Source of the DNA: an uncultured Oscillospiraceae bacterium
GTDB lineage: Bacteria > Bacillota > Clostridia > Oscillospirales > Oscillospiraceae
Assembly: GCA_958436045.1 (NCBI GenBank)
Contig: CAUBIP010000042.1
Span: forward strand, 1-14,345
DNA length: 14,345 bases
Reading direction: 5' to 3'
Below are positions 1 through 8,883 of the stretch, in pieces. The notes under the pieces are model-generated. The model ran no database searches, was not told where the DNA came from, and was given only the letters and a program-made list of their open reading frames with translations. The translations under genes were made by a program, and so were the position numbers. Each line of letters starts with the position of its first letter. Position 1 is the stretch's first letter.

Positions 1-618
1 GTCACGTTTGAGCCGGACGCCAACAAGTTCCATGCTTTGACCAGCAAAGACGCGCTGGTGTTTGCCCACGGCGCTCTGAAGGCGCTGGCCTGCAACATGA
101 TGAAGATCGCCAACGATATTCGCTGGTTGGCCAGCGGCCCCCGCTGCGGCATCGGAGAGATCACGATCCCGGCCAATGAGCCGGGCAGCTCCATTATGCC
201 CGGTAAGGTCAATCCGACGCAGTGCGAGGCCATCACGATGATCGCCGTCCAGGTCATGGGCAACGATGCGGCCATCGGCTTTGCCGCCTCCCAGGGCAAT
301 TTCCAGCTCAATGTTTTTATGCCGGTTATCGCCTATAATCTGCTGCAGTCGCTGCAGCTGCTGGCCGACGGCATGGGCAGCTTCGCGGAAAAATGCGTCG
401 ACGGCATCGCGCCGAACGCCCGCGCAATGCGGCAGAACCTGGAAAACTCTCTGATGCTCGTTACCTGCCTGACCCCGGCCATCGGCTACGAGGCTGCGGC
501 TAAAATCGCAAAGCAGGCCCATGAGACCGGCACGACATTGCGAGAGCAGACCATCGCCAGTGGCCTTTTGACCGCCGAAGAATTCGACAAGCTTATCGCC
601 CCCCAATTGGGGGAGTAA
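1..618 (+). CDS. fumC: Fumarate hydratase class II, C-terminal part (5' end outside window)
   Basis: Fumarase C interconverts fumarate and L-malate in the cytoplasm without an iron-sulfur cluster. The reading frame is open from base 1 and ends at TAA 616-618, giving 205 visible codons of a family that usually has about 460 residues, so roughly the last 45% is present. The superfamily signature GSSIMPGKVNP lies at visible residues 62-72. It is followed by TQCEA, the fumarase form; aspartases have a different residue after MP and a different continuation. NKFHAL and SGPRCGIGE upstream, and the later LNVFMPVIAYN and ESLMLVT-like segments, also match FumC. The catalytic SS loop and the Lys and Asn of the signature are intact. 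No frameshift is seen. A strong hairpin about 50 bases downstream probably ends the transcript. The missing N-terminus prevents any statement about its start or promoter. Confidence 0.95.
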   Translation, partial: VTFEPDANKFHALTSKDALVFAHGALKALACNMMKIANDIRWLASGPRCGIGEITIPANEPGSSIMPGKVNPTQCEAITMIAVQVMGNDAAIGFAASQGNFQLNVFMPVIAYNLLQSLQLLADGMGSFAEKCVDGIAPNARAMRQNLENSLMLVTCLTPAIGYEAAAKIAKQAHETGTTLREQTIASGLLTAEEFDKLIAPQLGE

Positions 619-665
619 ACGCTGAGAACCATATCAAAGCGGAACAGGTTTTTCCACTTTGCCAC

Positions 666-704
666 AAAAGCAGTGGCCAGGTATATTGCCTGGCCACTGC
701 TTTT
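666..704 (+). terminator. Perfect 16-bp hairpin, likely bidirectional terminator after fumC
   Basis: Arms 666-681 and 689-704 are exact reverse complements around a 7-nt loop. The arms begin with AAAA and end with TTTT, so the hairpin has a T run at its 3' side on both strands. It lies 48 bases after the fumC stop and can also back up termination of the minus-strand gene that ends at 783. Confidence 0.85.
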
Positions 705-716
705 CTATATCAAACA

Positions 717-748
717 AGCGGCCCGCCGGGAGATTATGGCGGGCCGCT
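717..748 (-). terminator. GC-rich hairpin terminator of the LRR-SLH gene
   Basis: Arms 717-727 and 738-748 pair perfectly (11 bp, core GCGGCCCGCC) around a 10-nt loop. Read on the minus strand, the hairpin comes 35 bases after the stop at 783 and is followed by TTGTTTGATAT, a modest T-rich tail. It is the first of two terminators met by transcription from the minus strand. Confidence 0.75.
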
Positions 749-782
749 GTGTGGATTTAGAATTTTGAAAAGCGCTGCGCGA

Positions 783-2312
783 TCACACCTGCGCGCGATA
801 CAAGAAGGAAACGATCTGAGCGCGGGTGCAGGTGCCGTCCGGGTCGAAGAGACCGCCGCCGATGCCGCTGGTGATACGGTTCATCGTCGCCCAGGCCACA
901 GCCCGGGTGTAGTACGCGTCTGCCGGGACATCGTCAAACGTATCCAGCATCAGCCCGGGGGGAGAGCCGAAATAGCGCCACAGGAAGCAGACGCTCTGGG
1001 CCCGGGTGCAGGGGGCGTTGGGGCTGAACGTTGTGGCCGTCGTCCCTGCGGTGATGCCCTGGCCGACTGCCCAGGCCACGGCCTGTGCATAGTAGGCGTT
1101 CCGGTCCACATCTACAAAGGGCGTGCTGCCGGATACCGTTGGCTTCCCGGCGGCGCGCCACAGGAAGGTCACGATCTGGGCGCGGGTACAGGGCGCATCG
1201 GGGCTGAAGGTCGTGGCCGATGTCCCGGCGACGACATTATGATAGTAGGCCCAGAGGACCGGCTGGTAGTAATACTGGGTGGCAGCCACATCCGCGAACG
1301 GGTTGGGCCGCGTGTCCTCTTCACTCTCCGGGACGGAGACGGTGACCGTCATCTTGCTGTCCTTCGGCGCCTTTGTGTCATAAAAATACTGGAAAGAGCT
1401 GCGGCGGTTCTGAAGGGTCATCACGCCTGTCGAAGCGTCAAAACTTGCGCCGGTGTCTGCACTGATCCGACTGAAGTCAAATGTAGGCTCCAGCAGCGCC
1501 ATATCGTAGCGGTAGGTACCATCCGGATACGGCGTCATCGGCGCGTCGCTGCGGGTGCTTTGATCGCCCAGCGTGACGTCCTCCAGGGCGGTATTCCGGG
1601 AGAGGTCCAGTGTCCGCAGTTTGTTTAAATTGCAATTGATCTTACGCAGCGCTGGGCAGCCGCTTACGTCCAGTGTCTCCAACTGGCCCCAGTTGCAGTC
1701 AAGCTCCTCCAGGGCTGGGCAGCCCCGTAGATCCAGGTTCTTGATCTGCGTCATGCCGCACGTCAGATAGCGCAGCGCGCCCTTATCCTGCAGGACCAGC
1801 TCGCGCAAGCCGGTGGCGTAGCAAACCAGCTTTTCCAGCTTTGTGTTCGTCGAGAGGTTTAAACGGGATATGCTGGTATCCCCGCAGTCCAGCTCGCGCA
1901 GCTCTGTCAGGCCGGTCACATCGAACCCCCTGAGCCAGCAGCCGCGGAAGTCCAGCTTCTGCAGCTTTGTATTTGCACGTAGATCCAACCACTCAATGCA
2001 TGTGGCTTTCTGGCGCAGCTTTAGCGCAGTCAAGCCTGTCAGCAATTCAAGGCCGGTATAATCCTCGATATCCTGGAGTGACAGCGACGTGGCAGCCCGC
2101 AGTGCGGTCAGGTGGGCGTCGGTCAATTCCGTCTCGTCCTCTGCGGTGAGTCCGGCTGGCGTTAAGACTGCTTCGTTCAGCTGCTGGCGGAAATTCTCAC
2201 TCGGGAAAGCCGCCGCGAAGGTCACCGGGGCGGCAAAGGCAGGCACAGGCAGCAGGGAAAGGCACAGCACCAGCGCCAGCAGCAGGGCAGGGATCCTCAT
2301 ACGTTGCTTCAT
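783..2312 (-). CDS. Secreted leucine-rich-repeat protein with three C-terminal SLH domains
   Basis: This is a probable cell-surface protein of 509 residues. Residues 1-27 form a signal peptide: basic start MKQRMR, hydrophobic LLALVLCLSLL, cleavage after AFA. Residues 87-250 hold leucine-rich repeats; six of them (117-242) keep an exact 21-residue period of the type LxxLxCxxxxLxxLDLSxNT. A less regular linker (about 250-336) follows. Three S-layer homology domains lie near 338-386, 399-446 and 459-506, each with FxDV at the start and a CTRAQ-xxxFLWR segment. SLH domains usually bind pyruvylated secondary cell-wall polymer, so the LRR part is likely displayed outside as a binding module; its ligand is unknown. 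The frame stays open to a GTG at 2327, but that codon abuts GAGGAG, which sits 7 bases before ATG 2312, so ATG 2312 is chosen. The gene has its own promoter and is convergent with fumC. Confidence 0.88.
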   Translation of the reverse strand: MKQRMRIPALLLALVLCLSLLPVPAFAAPVTFAAAFPSENFRQQLNEAVLTPAGLTAEDETELTDAHLTALRAATSLSLQDIEDYTGLELLTGLTALKLRQKATCIEWLDLRANTKLQKLDFRGCWLRGFDVTGLTELRELDCGDTSISRLNLSTNTKLEKLVCYATGLRELVLQDKGALRYLTCGMTQIKNLDLRGCPALEELDCNWGQLETLDVSGCPALRKINCNLNKLRTLDLSRNTALEDVTLGDQSTRSDAPMTPYPDGTYRYDMALLEPTFDFSRISADTGASFDASTGVMTLQNRRSSFQYFYDTKAPKDSKMTVTVSVPESEEDTRPNPFADVAATQYYYQPVLWAYYHNVVAGTSATTFSPDAPCTRAQIVTFLWRAAGKPTVSGSTPFVDVDRNAYYAQAVAWAVGQGITAGTTATTFSPNAPCTRAQSVCFLWRYFGSPPGLMLDTFDDVPADAYYTRAVAWATMNRITSGIGGGLFDPDGTCTRAQIVSFLYRAQV

Positions 2313-2319
2313 AAGATGT

Positions 2320-2325
2320 CTCCTC
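2320..2325 (-). promoter_or_regulatory. Ribosome binding site that sets the start of the LRR-SLH gene
   Basis: GAGGAG on the minus strand is 7 bases upstream of ATG 2312-2310. The alternative GTG at 2327-2325 overlaps this site and has no site of its own, and the ATG gives a standard signal peptide. Confidence 0.8.
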
Positions 2326-2361
2326 ACAATTTGAATTTCCGCAAAAGCTGCGGTTACATCC

Positions 2362-2412
2362 AGAATATAGGATTTTGATCAAAATTGCAATGATTTTTTA
2401 TAAAAAATTTAG
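2362..2412 (-). promoter_or_regulatory. Promoter of the LRR-SLH gene with AT-rich UP-like element
   Basis: On the minus strand, -35 TTGCAA (2390-2385) and -10 TATTCT (2367-2362) are 17 bases apart. The spacer contains the perfect palindrome TTTTGATCAAAA (2373-2384). Immediately upstream of the -35, 2393-2408 is a perfect 16-bp AT-only palindrome of T6 and A6 tracts that resembles an UP element. The inferred transcript start near 2355 leaves a leader of about 43 nt, which opens with a 5-bp hairpin at 2339-2353. Confidence 0.6.
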
Positions 2413-2428
2413 ATTTGCAGCACAAATT

Positions 2429-3028
2429 CTAGTCACGTATCTCACTACGTTGCGCCTGGGGCTGTGCAGCGGCGATTTTTTCCTCTGTCCAGCGGTCGAT
2501 CTCCGCCTTGAGGGCCCGGAGATAGGGCGAGAATTCGACTGCCTCCTGGCCGTAGGTCCGCTGCAGGTCATATTCCAGGGGCAGCCAGGAATCCAGGCTG
2601 GCCTCATTATGCTGGATGACCGCCTCCAGCTTATCCAGCGCTTTATAGAGCTTGGCCTCCGGCGTCGCAAGGGCGGTCATCTCTGCCAGCAGTGCCTGGA
2701 ACTGGGCACGGTTGGCGGGCGGGAACTGGGCGATCCAATCTTCATACAGCGCCTGCTCCCGCCCCTCGTCCTGGGCCGACTTGGAAAAGGCGGGGATATC
2801 CCCCGTGAAGGCCTCCCCCAGGTCGTGGATCAGGCACATCCGGAGGACCCGGTCTGTATCAAGCGACCGAAACTCCGGCTCCTGCTCCAGCAGCATGGCA
2901 AACAGGCAGAGCCGCCAGCTGTGCTCTGCCACGCTCTCCCGCCGCCCGGTGGAGGTATCGCAATGGCGGGTATTGCACTTGAGCCGCTCGGCGACATGTA
3001 AAATTTCCAATACTTCCTGTGGCGTCAT
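2429..3028 (-). CDS. HD-domain phosphohydrolase, YfbR/HDDC2-like
   Basis: A 199-residue cytoplasmic protein with an HD metal-dependent phosphohydrolase fold. The metal ligands expected for the family are visible: H36 in ESVAEHSWR, H68-D69 in LIHDLGEA, and D132 in KALDKLEA. E72 follows HD at the position that is catalytic in YfbR. YfbR hydrolyses 5'-deoxynucleoside monophosphates, so a nucleotidase role is plausible, but the substrate cannot be read from the sequence. The N-terminal motif RLKCNTRH and the EYD segment near residue 152 also fit HDDC2-like proteins. The frame is open upstream to 3214, but AAGGAGGAG (3041-3033) sits directly before ATG 3028, and the upstream extension is low-complexity and runs through the ftsH terminator, so this start is chosen. 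It follows ftsH on the same strand but lies beyond that terminator, and no convincing promoter was found. Confidence 0.88.
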   Translation of the reverse strand: MTPQEVLEILHVAERLKCNTRHCDTSTGRRESVAEHSWRLCLFAMLLEQEPEFRSLDTDRVLRMCLIHDLGEAFTGDIPAFSKSAQDEGREQALYEDWIAQFPPANRAQFQALLAEMTALATPEAKLYKALDKLEAVIQHNEASLDSWLPLEYDLQRTYGQEAVEFSPYLRALKAEIDRWTEEKIAAAQPQAQRSEIRD

Positions 3029-3083
3029 CTTGCTCCTCCTTGTAAAACGCATGAAAACGCACGGCGCACAGCGCGCGTGCAAG

Positions 3084-3124
3084 AAAAGGGACCTGCCGCG
3101 CGCTGTCTGCGCTGGGCAGGTCCC
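3084..3124 (-). terminator. Terminator of the gdpP-ftsH operon
   Basis: Arms 3088-3097 (GGGACCTGCC) and 3115-3124 (GGCAGGTCCC) pair perfectly. Short GCGC stretches inside the 17-nt loop can extend the stem. Read on the minus strand, the hairpin is followed directly by TTTTCTT (3087-3081). It starts 42 bases after the ftsH stop. Confidence 0.85.
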
Positions 3125-3165
3125 TGCCGCCCGGCCTGCGCAGCAGGGTAGGGCGATGGGATGCT

Positions 3166-5124
<1,959 letters not shown>

Positions 5125-5132
5125 TAGTCCAT

Positions 5133-5138
5133 CTCCTT
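5133..5138 (-). promoter_or_regulatory. Ribosome binding site that sets the TTG start of ftsH
   Basis: AAGGAG on the minus strand lies 8 bases before TTG 5124-5122. The only closer ATG (5132-5130) touches the site and is out of frame, giving Met-Asp-Tyr-stop. Confidence 0.8.
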
Positions 5139-5147
5139 CCCGGCGGA

Positions 5148-5684
5148 TCAGGCGCCGTATACCTCCGGCTTCAGCACGCCGATAAAGGGCAGATTCCGGT
5201 ATTTTTCATTATAATCCAGCCCATAGCCGACGACAAATTCATTGGGGATCGTAAAGCCGACATAGTCCGCTTCGATCTCCGCCTCCCGACGGGCGGGCTT
5301 ATCCAGCAACGCACAAATTTTTAAGGAGGCCGGTTCCATGGCGGACAGGTGATTGGCCACGGCCCGCAGGGTCAGCCCTGAGTCCAGAATGTCCTCTAAA
5401 ATGACGACATGGCGGCCTTTAATCTCGACAGAGACATCCTTTTTCATCTGGAGCTGCCCGGTCGTTACGGTGCCGTCATAGGACGAGACGGCCATAAAAT
5501 CAAACTGACAGGGGATCGGCGTCGCCCGGACCATATCGGCGAAGAACACGACAACGCCCTTCAAAACGCCGATAAACACCGGCTCCTTCCCCGCATATTC
5601 CTGCGCTAGGGTCTGCCCCAGCTCTGCCACCCGGGTAGCAATCTGCTCTTTTGTCAGTAATATCTTCTGAATATCGTCATGCAT
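5148..5684 (-). CDS. hpt: Hypoxanthine phosphoribosyltransferase
   Basis: This cytoplasmic purine-salvage enzyme transfers the phosphoribosyl group of PRPP to hypoxanthine, and often guanine, giving IMP or GMP. The length of 178 residues is normal. The PRPP-binding loop is VVILEDILDSGLT at 93-105, with the acidic pair E97-D98. FIGVLKG (38-44) and SSYDGT (67-72) match the PPi-binding and flexible-loop regions, and FVVGYGLDYNEKYRNLP (150-166) is the C-terminal family signature. ATG 5684 is preceded by GAGGAA at 5697-5692, spaced 7 bases. The gene overlaps the end of tilS by 8 bases and is followed 23 bases later by ftsH, so translation with its neighbours is probably coupled. The position between tilS and ftsH is conserved in Firmicutes. 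Confidence 0.95.
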   Translation of the reverse strand: MHDDIQKILLTKEQIATRVAELGQTLAQEYAGKEPVFIGVLKGVVVFFADMVRATPIPCQFDFMAVSSYDGTVTTGQLQMKKDVSVEIKGRHVVILEDILDSGLTLRAVANHLSAMEPASLKICALLDKPARREAEIEADYVGFTIPNEFVVGYGLDYNEKYRNLPFIGVLKPEVYGA

Positions 5685-7041
5685 GCGTGTGTTCCTCTTT
5701 TTCTTGCACTAAAATCACGCGCAGGCAGGGCTTGCCTGCTTGCGCCTGCCAGGCAGGGTCCGTTCCTAACCCAAAGGCTGCCAGGACAGTTTCTCCCATC
5801 GCCAGGACCGGGATGCGATCCCGCTGGGCCCGGGGAATTTTACAGTCGATCATTCGCCGCTTCAGCGTGCGGCTGCCGCCGGACAAGCGCAATACGTCCC
5901 CCGGCTGGCGCGGCCGGACTTCCAGCGCGCGCCCTTTTATCATAGCATAATTCAGTATGATTTGTGTAGTACTATTTGCGATTTTTTCGAAATTTTCTGC
6001 TGCCGGGGCAAGCTCACACCGGATACGCAGACCCAGGCTGGGCAAAGGCGTCACGCCGGGGATCTGCAGCACCGCGGCAAACGCTGGGGCCGGGGCGGAC
6101 TCCGCCGCAGGCGCGATGGTATCGTAATTGCGGGCCAGGCAGACGCCGGGCAGCGATAGCCGCCCCGAGGCGGACTGGGATGCTAGCAGCGCCTCCAGCC
6201 GGCGGACATGCTCTCGTCGGGGCTGCCGGACGCCAAACGTCTGCAAAAAGCCGAAGAGCACCCGCGCGCGCAGCGCTGGATGCAGCACCTGCACCCGGGC
6301 GATGGAAAAGCCGTTTCCCTGCCGGGCGTCAAGCATGGCTACCTGGGCCAGGTCAGATAAATAAGCGTCCTCTTCGCGCAGCTGCCGGGCTGTCTCCAGC
6401 CAAGCCGTCTCCAGAGCGGGGTTCTCCGCCGTCAGACGCGGCACGACATGGTGCCGCAGGCGGTTGCGCAGGCAAAAGTCCGTCGCGTTCGATGCGTCCT
6501 CCCGGTGGGGAATATGCTGCTTCTGCAAAAAGGCCAGGATCTCAGACCGGGTCGCAAAGAGCAGCGGCCGGATGATCCGGCCCCGGCAGGGCGGGATCCC
6601 GCTCAGACCCCGGGGGCTTGCTCCCCGCACCAGGCGGATAAGGCTCGTCTCCAGATTATCCTGGGCGTTGTGGGCCGTGGCGATTTTGGCGTCCCAGGGG
6701 AGGGCCTGGGCAAAGCAGGCGTAGCGCAGGCTGCGGGCTGCGTCCTCCAGGCCTTGGCCCGTCTTCCGCTGCTGCGTGGTGACGTCCAGATCGCAGCAGG
6801 TGAAGGGGATGCGCCGCGCCTGGCAGAAATCCCGGACAAATGCCGCGTCGCCGTCCGCTTCCGGACGCAGATGGTGATTGCAGTGCAGCACGCTGACGGT
6901 GAGAGCGTATTCCTCCTGCAGCGCCAGCAGGCAGCCCAGCAGCGCCATGGAATCCGCACCGCCGGAGACGGCACAGATAATGGCATCGCCCGGATCGATC
7001 AGTCCCGCCGCAGTGTTATAGCGGCGAAATTTATTCAGCAT
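5677..7041 (-). CDS. tilS: tRNA(Ile)-lysidine synthase
   Basis: TilS uses ATP and lysine to convert C34 of tRNA-Ile(CAU) into lysidine, which changes its reading from AUG to AUA. The protein is 454 residues, a usual length. The N-terminal PP-loop SGGADS is at 26-31, and the second family motif reads AHNAQDNLET (123-132) followed by RLVRG. NRLRHHVVP (193-201) is also typical. The C-terminal domain has RPRQPGDVLRLSGG (376-389) and KIPRAQRDRIP (401-411), as in full-length TilS. ATG 7041 has GGAG at 7052-7049, 7 bases upstream; the frame runs open to 7281, but that extension lies inside dnaB and has no family similarity. The first 11 bases overlap the end of dnaB, and the last 8 overlap hpt. The residues between the PP-loop motifs vary from the commonest form (AHHxDDQxET), but the pattern seems functional. 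Confidence 0.95.
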   Translation of the reverse strand: MLNKFRRYNTAAGLIDPGDAIICAVSGGADSMALLGCLLALQEEYALTVSVLHCNHHLRPEADGDAAFVRDFCQARRIPFTCCDLDVTTQQRKTGQGLEDAARSLRYACFAQALPWDAKIATAHNAQDNLETSLIRLVRGASPRGLSGIPPCRGRIIRPLLFATRSEILAFLQKQHIPHREDASNATDFCLRNRLRHHVVPRLTAENPALETAWLETARQLREEDAYLSDLAQVAMLDARQGNGFSIARVQVLHPALRARVLFGFLQTFGVRQPRREHVRRLEALLASQSASGRLSLPGVCLARNYDTIAPAAESAPAPAFAAVLQIPGVTPLPSLGLRIRCELAPAAENFEKIANSTTQIILNYAMIKGRALEVRPRQPGDVLRLSGGSRTLKRRMIDCKIPRAQRDRIPVLAMGETVLAAFGLGTDPAWQAQAGKPCLRVILVQEKEEHTHA

Positions 7042-8371
7042 GACGCCACTCCAGATCGGAGAAGGTCGTATACTGGGGCAGCCATTGCAGCTTGACCGTC
7101 CCCGTTTCGCCGTGACGGTTCTTGGCAATGATGCACTCAGCGACGTTCTTCTCCTCGGAATTTTCGTTGTAATAATCGTCCCGGTACAAGAACAGCACCT
7201 CGTCGGCGTCCTGCTCAATGGCGCCGGACTCACGCAGGTCCGACAGCATCGGCCGCTTGTCTTGCCGGGATTCGTTGGCACGGGAGAGCTGGCTCAGGCA
7301 GACCACCGGCACCTGCAGCTCCTTGGCCATGATCTTTAAAGAGCGGGAGATATCCGCCACGATCTGCTGGCGGTTTTCGCCGCTGGCGTTGCGCTGGCCG
7401 GAGGAGGTCATCAGCTGCAGATAGTCGATCACGACCAGCCCCAGCTTATCCAGCCTGCGACACCTGGCGTTCATCTCCGCTACGGTGATGGCTGGGTTAT
7501 CGTCGACCCGGATGTCCGTCTGGCTCAAGGCCGAAGCAGCCAAGCCAATTTTGCCCCACTCGTCCTCCGACAGCTGACCGGTGGCCAGCTTCTGGTTATC
7601 TACAAAGCTTTCGTTGGCGATCAGACGCATGGCCAACTGCTCCCGGGACATTTCTAGGGAGAAAAAGGCCACGGTGATATCGTACTTTTTCGCGACGTTC
7701 AAAGCGATATTCAGCGCCATGGACGTCTTACCCATGCCGGGGCGGGCTGCGATCAGCATCAGGTCGGACTTATTGAGCCCGTTGATCTTCTGGTCCAAGT
7801 CCCGAAGGCCGCTGGACAGGCCGGGGAACGCGTTGCCGGACTCGGCAAGCTCCGTCAGCCGGTCGAAGACTTTCAGGAGGATCGTCCCGATATGCTCCAG
7901 GGTCTGGCCTGTGTTGCCGTGGCTCAGGGCATAGATCTTCTTCTCTGCGTTTTCCAGGATACTGGCCGCCGGGCCGGTGCCCGCCTGGACCGATTCCTGG
8001 ATCTCCGCCGCCGCTTGATCAATGCTGCGCAGCAGCGCCTTATCGTGAACGATGGCGCAGTACTGGGCGACATTGGCCGCCGTCGGCGTGATGTCCATGA
8101 GCTGCTTGAAATATTCCAGCGTCGTCTTTTCGTCGAAGACGCCGCGTTCTTTCATCTTGTCCAGCACCGTGACCGGGTCGATGGGCTGGGAGAAATTGAA
8201 CATGGCATAGATCGTCTCGAAAATATCCCGGTTCTGCTGCAGGTAAAATTCCTCCGGGCGCACCATGCCAATGACATCACTGACACAGCGGCTGTCGATC
8301 AGCATTGAGCCCAGGACAGACTGCTCCGCCTCTAATGAGTGGGGTACCTGGCGCGACAATAATTCATCCAT
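7031..8371 (-). CDS. dnaB: Replicative DNA helicase DnaB
   Basis: DnaB (called DnaC in Bacillus subtilis) is the hexameric 5'-3' helicase at the replication fork. The 446-residue product has the N-terminal domain (about 5-105, starting VPHSLEAEQSVLG) and a RecA-like C-terminal domain. Walker A is ARPGMGKTS (209-217), Walker B is VVIDYLQL (313-320), QLSR is at 361-364, and KNRHGETG (417-424) carries the arginine finger region. No intein interrupts these motifs. The frame is open to a GTG at 8380, but that codon overlaps the ribosome site AGGAGG (8385-8380), which is spaced 8 bases from ATG 8371. The gene starts 34 bases after the rplI stop, a Firmicute arrangement, and overlaps tilS by 11 bases, which links it to a second gene cluster. 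Confidence 0.97.
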   Translation of the reverse strand: MDELLSRQVPHSLEAEQSVLGSMLIDSRCVSDVIGMVRPEEFYLQQNRDIFETIYAMFNFSQPIDPVTVLDKMKERGVFDEKTTLEYFKQLMDITPTAANVAQYCAIVHDKALLRSIDQAAAEIQESVQAGTGPAASILENAEKKIYALSHGNTGQTLEHIGTILLKVFDRLTELAESGNAFPGLSSGLRDLDQKINGLNKSDLMLIAARPGMGKTSMALNIALNVAKKYDITVAFFSLEMSREQLAMRLIANESFVDNQKLATGQLSEDEWGKIGLAASALSQTDIRVDDNPAITVAEMNARCRRLDKLGLVVIDYLQLMTSSGQRNASGENRQQIVADISRSLKIMAKELQVPVVCLSQLSRANESRQDKRPMLSDLRESGAIEQDADEVLFLYRDDYYNENSEEKNVAECIIAKNRHGETGTVKLQWLPQYTTFSDLEWRHAE

Positions 8372-8379
8372 GTCCTTCA

Positions 8380-8385
8380 CCTCCT
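8380..8385 (-). promoter_or_regulatory. Ribosome binding site that sets the dnaB start
   Basis: AGGAGG on the minus strand is 8 bases upstream of ATG 8371. It overlaps the in-frame GTG at 8380-8378, which therefore cannot be the start. Confidence 0.8.
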
Positions 8386-8405
8386 GCGCGGACGAAGCGG
8401 GCCTC

Positions 8406-8852
8406 TTACAGCTCCTCGACCTTGACCTTCAAATTGCCGACGACCTCATAGCCCAGCTTGCACTTGACGGTATAGGTCCCGACGTTTTTGATGGCTTCGT
8501 CCAGAACGATCTTGCGCTTGTCGACCTCAATGTTCATCTGCTCCTTCAGCGCTTCGGAGATCTCCTGGGTTGTCACGGAGCCGAACAGACGGCCTGCGCC
8601 GCCGCCCTTGACCCGCAGGGTTAGGGTCACTTCTTTCATTTCATTCATGATGCGTACGGCCTCGGCCCGCTCCTTCGTCTGGCGCTCCAGGAGTGCCTTG
8701 TCGTTCATCCGCATGGTGTTGATATTGTCCGGCGTCGCCTCGACGGCAATCTTCCGGGGCAGCATATAGTTCCGGGCGTAGCCGTCGGAAACTTCGATCA
8801 TCTGGCCCTTTTTACCCTTGCCTTTGACATCCTGCTGTAAAATTACCTTCAT
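8406..8852 (-). CDS. rplI: 50S ribosomal protein L9
   Basis: L9 binds 23S rRNA and helps maintain reading fidelity. The product is 148 residues, the normal length. The N-terminal domain begins MKVILQQDVKGKGKKGQ and has the family signature GYARNYMLPRKIA at 24-36. A charged helix (about 45-75) connects it to the C-terminal domain, whose KGGGAGRLFGSVT segment lies at 82-94. ATG 8852 is preceded by AGAGG (8865-8861), spaced 8 bases. It follows gdpP by 31 bases and precedes dnaB by 34 bases. This order matches yybT-rplI-dnaC of Bacillus subtilis, and no promoter is seen inside the gaps. Confidence 0.97.
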   Translation of the reverse strand: MKVILQQDVKGKGKKGQMIEVSDGYARNYMLPRKIAVEATPDNINTMRMNDKALLERQTKERAEAVRIMNEMKEVTLTLRVKGGGAGRLFGSVTTQEISEALKEQMNIEVDKRKIVLDEAIKNVGTYTVKCKLGYEVVGNLKVKVEEL

Positions 8853-8883
8853 AATAAAAACCTCTTTTCATTTTCGTTTGATC

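Noticed and set aside
1135..1300. Repeated GCGCGGGT-like segments as possible DNA repeats or CRISPR
   Set aside because: They encode the repeated CTRAQ part of the SLH domains and diverge outside that motif; there are no uniform spacers.
765..1628. Open frame of 287 codons on the plus strand opposite the LRR-SLH gene
   Set aside because: Antisense to a protein with a signal peptide and recognisable repeats; the translation is low-complexity Gly/Arg-rich and starts inside the terminator region.
3062..3080. GCGCAC/GCGCGC-rich tract as a possible regulatory palindrome
   Set aside because: The symmetry is short and explained by high local GC; it is probably just flanking sequence of the terminator.
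7042..7281. N-terminal extension of tilS into dnaB
   Set aside because: The added 80 residues translate the dnaB end in another frame; TilS similarity begins at the ATG with a GGAG site.
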